DNA from: Halonatronomonas betaini
Lineage (GTDB): Bacteria; Bacillota; Halanaerobiia; Halanaerobiales; Halarsenatibacteraceae
Direction: 5' to 3'
NCBI RefSeq assembly: GCF_015666175.1
Contig: NZ_JADPIE010000002.1
Location: 372,001-436,000 of the forward strand
Length of the DNA stretch: 64,000 nt
Below are positions 59,675 through 64,000 of this stretch, piece after piece. Under the pieces are notes generated by a model. That model ran no database searches, was not told the origin of the DNA, and saw only the letters and a list, made by a program, of their open reading frames with translations. Every line of letters starts with the position of its first letter. The first letter of the stretch is position 1. The translations under genes and the position numbers were made by a program.

Positions 59675-61110
59675 TACTTATCAACCCCTATCTGCACATT
59701 TTTAAATCTGGCTGGAGCAGAACCATGACCGACATGGCCAGACTGCATCGGCTCACCTTTACCACAATTTGGCACCCCATATAACTGCCAGTCCTCTTCA
59801 CCGGCAATCCCATCACAGCTCCTCCAGAACTCTGGCGTACTCCCGGTATAGACTGGATTCTTAAAAATCCTGCCAGTTAATTCACCATCTTTAATCTCAT
59901 AGGCAATCTCACAGCCAAACTGAAAATTCAACCTCAAATCATCTATACTCCAGCTCCGATTATTCTTTAAATAAAATCCATAATCAATCCCGGCAATTAA
60001 TTCAGCAAACTCATAATCTCCAGGTTCTAAATTAATATTAGTCATTCTAATTAAAGGCAACTTACTCCAGCCATCAGCCAGAGCCGCCCCGCCAGAACTC
60101 TCATCTAATTCAAAGGCAGTCTCCCTTGAAGTCAGGAAATTCTTTAAAATACCATCCTCAATAATCTTAACCTTCTGGGCCGGCACACCTTCATCATCAT
60201 AACCAAAGCTCCCTAAACCTCCGGGGCAGGTAGCATCAGCTACAACATTAACCTTTTCTGAGCCATACTGAAACTCACCTGCCATTTCAGTCTCTAAAAA
60301 GCTGGTCCCGGCAAAGGCCGCCTCTGAACCAAAGACCCTGTCCAGCTCAATCGGATGGCCGATACTTTCATGTATCTGCAGGGTCATCTGAGAACTATCT
60401 ATCACCAGATCATACTTGCCAGCAGGAATCTCCTCGGCTTCAGTCAGGGCCTCAGCCTCCCTGGCAATCTCCTCAGCATGACCTAAAAGGTCAAGTTCTT
60501 CAATAAACTCATATCCAGCCTTGCTGTAATTACCGCCAAAGCCACAGGGATAATTCCTGACCTGGAGATCATCTCCAACTGCCTTGGCTGTAATACCTCC
60601 TCCAGATTCATATAATTTCTGAACAAGATAGCTCCCCTCAGAATCACAATAAATCTTCTTCTCTTTTCTAAAAGAAAGAGAGCCGCCAGTCTGAAATAAT
60701 TCAGCCGCTTCAACCATTTTCTCCTCAGCATCTAATAATAGCTCTATTTTTTCATCCAGAGGAACTTCAAAGGGATCTCTCTCAATTGGTGTCTCATAAA
60801 AATCATCCATTACCTCTTTTTCGGCCAGATCCACTGGATTTCTATTAACCTTACTGCTTGCAACTGCAATCCTGATAGCCTTTAAGGCAGTCTGTTCTAA
60901 ATTATCAAGATCAGAAGTGGCAGCAAAACCCCAGGCTCCATTAACTAAAACCCTGATACCTGCTCCCTTGTCAGACTTATTATTAATCGACTGAACTTCC
61001 TGATCCTCTGTCCTTATCTCCTCTTCTTCAAGTTCAATATGTCTTATATCAGCATAATCAGCCCCCTGCTCCAGGGCATAATCGATCAATTCCTTTAATA
61101 TTTTCTCCAA
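59674..61110 (-). CDS. tldD: TldD-type zinc metalloprotease subunit
   Basis: About 478 residues from TTG 61110, preceded by GGGAGG at 8 bases; an ATG at 61143 is the alternative. HESIGHPIELDRV contains the catalytic HExxxH zinc motif and GGLGSFGYDDEGVP the second conserved element. TldD is the active subunit of the TldD/TldE protease, located in the cytoplasm. No modified-peptide precursor was found nearby. Confidence 0.92.
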   Translation of the reverse strand: MEKILKELIDYALEQGADYADIRHIELEEEEIRTEDQEVQSINNKSDKGAGIRVLVNGAWGFAATSDLDNLEQTALKAIRIAVASSKVNRNPVDLAEKEVMDDFYETPIERDPFEVPLDEKIELLLDAEEKMVEAAELFQTGGSLSFRKEKKIYCDSEGSYLVQKLYESGGGITAKAVGDDLQVRNYPCGFGGNYSKAGYEFIEELDLLGHAEEIAREAEALTEAEEIPAGKYDLVIDSSQMTLQIHESIGHPIELDRVFGSEAAFAGTSFLETEMAGEFQYGSEKVNVVADATCPGGLGSFGYDDEGVPAQKVKIIEDGILKNFLTSRETAFELDESSGGAALADGWSKLPLIRMTNINLEPGDYEFAELIAGIDYGFYLKNNRSWSIDDLRLNFQFGCEIAYEIKDGELTGRIFKNPVYTGSTPEFWRSCDGIAGEEDWQLYGVPNCGKGEPMQSGHVGHGSAPARFKNVQIGVDK

Positions 61111-61186
61111 ATCTATCCCTCCCAGATATAATAATCCTTCCACTAAATAATATTCAAGATACTTAAAAATATACCTGCAAAGCCAT

Positions 61187-61217
61187 GAAAAAAACCACCT
61201 ATAAATTTATAGGTGGC
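61187..61217 (-). terminator. Terminator of the glyoxalase-fold gene at 61236
   Basis: A perfect 22-bp palindrome at 61195-61216 (arms CCACCTATAAA) followed on the minus strand by seven Ts, 19 bp past the stop. Confidence 0.9.
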
Positions 61218-61235
61218 AGGAAAATTCAATATTTA

Positions 61236-61625
61236 TTATTTCTGGATAATCTCTACCTCATATCCATCTGGATCACTTATAAAATACAGGCCTCCATCGG
61301 CTTCGTCACCAACAGTATAAATATCAGTAACCTCATAACCGGATTCTTTATGTTCCTGATGAGCCTCTTCAATATCATCAACAACAACAGCAAAATGGCT
61401 AAAACCATCGCCAATCTCGTAAGGCTCTTCCCGGTCATAATTATAGGTAAGCTCTATCTCAAAGTCACTATCTGGCCCCTTTAAAAAAACTAATGTAAAC
61501 TCATCTTCAGGATAATCACTCCGCCTGGCAACTTCAAAATTCAGGGCATCTTCATAAAATTCAATCGACTTCTCCAGATCAAGCACCCGAATACATCCAT
61601 GAACTATTTTATAATCCTGACTCAT
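61236..61625 (-). CDS. VOC-family protein, lactoylglutathione lyase-like
   Basis: 129 residues. Two betaalphabetabetabeta modules: HGCIRVLDLEKSIEFYEDALNFEV opens the first; HFAVVVDDIEEAHQ the second; YFISDPDGYEVEII ends it. His7-like in VHGCI, Glu in FEIELTY, His in FSHFAV and the terminal Glu match glyoxalase I metal ligands. Anaerobes of this type lack abundant glutathione, so another thiol or substrate is possible. Confidence 0.87.
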   Translation of the reverse strand: MSQDYKIVHGCIRVLDLEKSIEFYEDALNFEVARRSDYPEDEFTLVFLKGPDSDFEIELTYNYDREEPYEIGDGFSHFAVVVDDIEEAHQEHKESGYEVTDIYTVGDEADGGLYFISDPDGYEVEIIQK

Positions 61626-61748
61626 TTTATCACTCTCCTCTTTTAAATTATAACACTGATATTAATTCAATTCAATCTATTAAAAGATTGAATAAATTAC
61701 TAAATAAAGCTATAATAATAACATAAAACAGATAATTGGAGGTAACTA

Positions 61749-62108
61749 ATGAAAATAACAAAAATTGTTTCCTGGCTGGGACTAATTGCAATGGTATTAG
61801 TAATCTCAAATGGCTTTATCAATGGTAGCTTTACAGAAGATGGCGGCGAACTCCTTGCCAATCCCTGGGGAATAGTCTCCCTGGTCGATCTCTATGTCGG
61901 CTTTATCATCTTTTCACTCTGGATAGCTTTCAGAGAAAAAACTATTCAGGCAAAGATTATCTGGATTGCCTTAATGATGGTATTCGGCTTTCTAACTGCC
62001 AGCCTTTATACCTTAATAACTGCTTATAAGAGCGAAGGCAACTGGCTTAAATTTTTCTTAGGTGCAAGAAAAGATTCTCTAATCAACTCAGAACAGGCGG
62101 TTAAATAA
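61749..62108 (+). CDS. DUF1475-like membrane protein
   Basis: 119 residues with three spans (about 5-22, 47-63, 70-92). ANPWGIVSLVDLYVGFIIFSLWI and MMVFGFLTASLYTLITAYKS match my recollection of DUF1475. No function is known for the family. AATTGGAGG precedes the ATG. It overlaps the next gene by 1 bp. Confidence 0.68.
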   Translation: MKITKIVSWLGLIAMVLVISNGFINGSFTEDGGELLANPWGIVSLVDLYVGFIIFSLWIAFREKTIQAKIIWIALMMVFGFLTASLYTLITAYKSEGNWLKFFLGARKDSLINSEQAVK

Positions 62109-62779
62109 TGGCTATAAACTCTCAGGAAATAATCGATGAACTAAAATCAGTAATTTCAGGCAGAACCTTTGATGCAGTTTTGCCCCCCTTAGTTTTTGTC
62201 TTTACCAATAACCTCTTCAATCTAAACATCGCTGCAATCATAGCATTAAGTTTAGCAGCAATTCTAGCCATCCGCAGGTTTATTAAAGGTGAAAACTGGT
62301 TTTATGCCCTGGGCGGCCTGCTTGGTACAGGCCTGGCTGCCGGCCTTGCCCTCATCTCAAGGACTGCCACAGGTTATTTTATCCCTGGTATTATAACCAG
62401 CATCCTAATTCTTATAATAGCCCTGATTAGCTTAATCCTTAAAAAGCCACTGGCTGCCTGGGCCAGTCATCTAACCAGAGGCTGGCCCCTGGAATGGTTC
62501 TGGCGAGATGACATCAAACCGGCCTACCAGGAAGTCACCATCTTCTGGGCAGTCTTATTCGCAGTCCGCTTAACAGTCCAGCTTATTTTATTTAGAGCAG
62601 GAGATGCCACCAGACTTGCCTGGGCCAATACTATATTAGGCTGGCCAGTCACAATTTCTGTTTTAATTTTAAGTTATATCTATGGTATCTGGAGACTAAA
62701 AAAGCTAGGAGGGCCAGGAGTTGATGAATTCAGGGAAGGCAAAGAACCGCCCTGGGAGGGCCAGAAAAAGGGCTTCTAA
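62108..62779 (+). CDS. DUF3159-like membrane protein
   Basis: 223 residues with about six spans. TATGYFIPGIITSIL, WFWRDDIKPAYQEVTIFWAVLFAVRLTVQL and LGWPVTISVLIL follow the DUF3159 pattern, best known from Actinobacteria, where function is unknown. Coupled to the DUF1475-like gene by an ATGA-type overlap at 62108. Confidence 0.75.
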   Translation: MAINSQEIIDELKSVISGRTFDAVLPPLVFVFTNNLFNLNIAAIIALSLAAILAIRRFIKGENWFYALGGLLGTGLAAGLALISRTATGYFIPGIITSILILIIALISLILKKPLAAWASHLTRGWPLEWFWRDDIKPAYQEVTIFWAVLFAVRLTVQLILFRAGDATRLAWANTILGWPVTISVLILSYIYGIWRLKKLGGPGVDEFREGKEPPWEGQKKGF

Positions 62780-62902
62780 AAAATTTCTAGCCCCGGGTAA
62801 ATATCTTGAATCTATATTTAATATGTTTATTCACTTATAAAATTGTTCACTAAAAAATAAAACCTTAATAATAACTTAACTTTACAGGAGTTGATGATCA
62901 TA

Positions 62903-63232
62903 ATGGCTAAATTCAAAGACTTTTTAAAGCTTGATATCAGAGTTGGTGAAATTATTTCAGCAGAAAATTTTGAAGAGGCCCATGACCCTGCCTATAAACT
63001 GGAAATCGATTTCGGCCAGGAAATAGGTAAAAAACAGTCCAGCGCTCAGATCACGGAACATTATCAACCAGCTGATCTTATCGGCAAGCAGGTACTGGCA
63101 GTAATTAATTTCCCACCAAAACAGATAGCAAATTTCATCTCTGAAGTCCTGGTCTTAGGAACCTATTCTGAAGATGGAGTAATCTTAATTACTCCTGATA
63201 AGGAAGCCAAAAAAGGTGATAAACTGGGATAA
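62903..63232 (+). CDS. csaA: CsaA-like tRNA-binding protein
   Basis: 109 residues from ATG 62903. A single OB-fold tRNA-binding domain (as at the C-terminus of methionyl-tRNA synthetase): [34 protein letters not shown] and LVLGT. CsaA is a homodimer with chaperone-like and tRNA-binding activity. GGAG lies 12 bases before this ATG and 3 before ATG 62894, so the start is uncertain by three codons. Confidence 0.88.
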   Translation: MAKFKDFLKLDIRVGEIISAENFEEAHDPAYKLEIDFGQEIGKKQSSAQITEHYQPADLIGKQVLAVINFPPKQIANFISEVLVLGTYSEDGVILITPDKEAKKGDKLG

Positions 63233-63259
63233 AAAAATCCCCGCCAGTTCAGGCGGGGT
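63231..63259. terminator. Terminator between csaA and the small lipoprotein gene
   Basis: CCCCGCC (63239-63245) and GGCGGGG (63252-63258), 6-base loop. The minus strand ends in seven Ts, so it mainly serves the lipoprotein gene. Confidence 0.85.
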
Positions 63260-63308
63260 ATAAAAACTAAATCTTAATTACAAAATTTATCTCTTTTATC
63301 TGTTTCTG

Positions 63309-63512
63309 CTATAGAATAACATTAAGAGCAGGTGCTTCAGCTATTTCAAAGTCGATCTGAGCAAAACTTTCTTCGACCTCTAACTGATAACCAAAATCAT
63401 CATCCATTTCTTCAAAGTCTTCCTCATCTGGCACACCACAGGCTGCAACAGCAAATACAACCAGTACCATTATAAGACTAAATGCAACAGCTTTCTGTAA
63501 TTTAGTCATCAT
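63309..63512 (-). CDS. Small acidic lipoprotein, unknown function
   Basis: 67 residues. A lipoprotein signal ends in VAAC (lipobox, Cys25); the mature 43 residues are highly acidic (DEEDFEEMDDD) and hydrophobic near the C-terminus. GGGGAGG precedes two adjacent ATGs at 63512 and 63509. No family recognised. Such small anchored peptides may be envelope structural or regulatory factors. Confidence 0.65.
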   Translation of the reverse strand: MMTKLQKAVAFSLIMVLVVFAVAACGVPDEEDFEEMDDDFGYQLEVEESFAQIDFEIAEAPALNVIL

Positions 63513-63636
63513 TTACACCTCCCCATCTGTTTTTTGTAATTCTTTATTATAATACTAGTATAGATTATAATTATGTAATATATATGGATTTTTCATAGAG
63601 TAATATTAAAATAACCGGGGAAGAATTGTGAAAATT

Positions 63637-63667
63637 AAAAAAGACTGGCAACTTAACAGCCAGCCTT
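63637..63667 (-). terminator. Terminator of the MscS-type gene
   Basis: GGCTGGC (63665-63659 on the minus strand) pairs with GCCAGTC (63649-63643), one G-U pair, followed by six Ts. It lies 42 bp past the stop at 63707. Confidence 0.8.
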
Positions 63668-63706
63668 TATATTACTCCAAATTAATCTCAGCTTATTTTC
63701 ATAATC

Positions 63707-64000
63707 TTATTCGATCTCAGTCTCAGGCTTAACCTCTAATTTCTTTTCCTTAGCCAGCTTCTTATTTAAGATTAGCTGCTCTTTCCTGGAGGCAAAGCCA
63801 TCTGAGACCTGAGGGTCGAAATGGATATCCATCTGTGGATAAGGAATTCCAATTCCAGCCTCATCAAATCTCCTTTTGACATCTTCATGCATATCAAAGT
63901 TGACAGTAATTGCATCTTTAGTATTTACCCAGACCCTGGTTGTTATATTAACTGAACTGTCAGCATGCTCGCTAACCCTGACAATTGGTTCCGGTTCAGA
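63707..64000 (-). CDS. Mechanosensitive channel MscS, C-terminal fragment
   Basis: The reading frame stays open to the window edge, giving about 97 C-terminal residues; the upstream part is outside. VRVSEHADSSVNITTRVWVN, DMHEDVKRRFDEAGIGIPYPQ follow the conserved MscS beta and alpha-beta domains. A lysine- and glutamate-rich tail of about 40 residues follows, longer than in E. coli MscS. The protein should open under membrane tension; in a halophile this would relieve hypo-osmotic shock. Confidence 0.87.
   Translation of the reverse strand, partial: SEPEPIVRVSEHADSSVNITTRVWVNTKDAITVNFDMHEDVKRRFDEAGIGIPYPQMDIHFDPQVSDGFASRKEQLILNKKLAKEKKLEVKPETEIE

Overview
The window is chromosomal DNA from a low-GC (roughly mid-30s percent) anaerobic member of the Firmicutes that appears to have an outer membrane. 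Evidence for the lineage: T-box leaders, AbrB/SpoVT-type regulators and a GerW/YtfJ-type spore protein point to Firmicutes; 2-oxoacid:ferredoxin oxidoreductase and a flavodiiron protein point to an anaerobe; an RND pump encoded with a LolA-like protein and a predicted outer-membrane beta-barrel point to a diderm. Together these fit Halanaerobiales best, but that is an inference from gene content. I see no insertion sequence, prophage, rRNA operon or CRISPR array.

Layout. 1-10.7 kb (mostly minus strand): end of a CxxC protein gene, an HD-GYP phosphodiesterase, a TPP enzyme next to korBA, an alpha/beta hydrolase (plus), then a minus-strand run of patatin, PAS-PAS-GGDEF cyclase, DNA glycosylase and two unknown proteins. 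10.7-11.3 kb: a gene-poor stretch with an 11-bp tandem repeat and a 23-codon membrane miniprotein. 11.3-13.7 kb: an ABC-2 exporter operon. 13.75-19.5 kb: an aromatic amino acid operon (aroA, DAHP synthase, tyrA, aroC, aroB) behind a consensus promoter and a T-box whose specifier reads UAC (Tyr). 19.5-33.6 kb: ArsR/zinc-ribbon pair, chemoreceptor, GerW-DUF2953-PspC, a LOR/SDH-type gene behind a T-box whose likely specifier is CCC (Pro), molybdenum cofactor genes, dCMP deaminase, an NCS2 permease, AbrB, IMPase, MATE, deoD and a lipid kinase.

33.6-42.4 kb is a long minus-strand operon that starts with three DNA-processing genes resembling a dismembered AddAB: an AddB-like ATPase without nuclease, a complete UvrD/AddA-like helicase and a separate iron-sulfur PD-(D/E)XK nuclease, followed by RecJ. 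Just upstream lies a transcribed-looking intergenic segment with its own promoter, two tandem GNRA-capped hairpins and a terminator. 42.7-46.6 kb holds an ArsR-permease-thioredoxin operon, a divergent LCP-like gene sharing its control region, and a six-tRNA cluster.

47-58.3 kb looks like a stress and efflux region with visible regulatory logic. A TetR-type regulator is encoded at the end of an RND-LolA-barrel operon, and a TGAAT-N4-ATTCA palindrome occurs four times: twice at that operon's promoter, once before an Fe-S membrane protein and once before a cupin/half-permease operon. A CRP/FNR-family box occurs at three promoters (flavodiiron protein, OsmC, cupin operon), each time 21 bp (class II spacing) from a -10 element. 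58.3-64 kb carries TldD/TldE, a glyoxalase-fold protein, DUF1475 and DUF3159 membrane proteins, a CsaA-like tRNA-binding protein, a small lipoprotein and the C-terminal end of an MscS channel.
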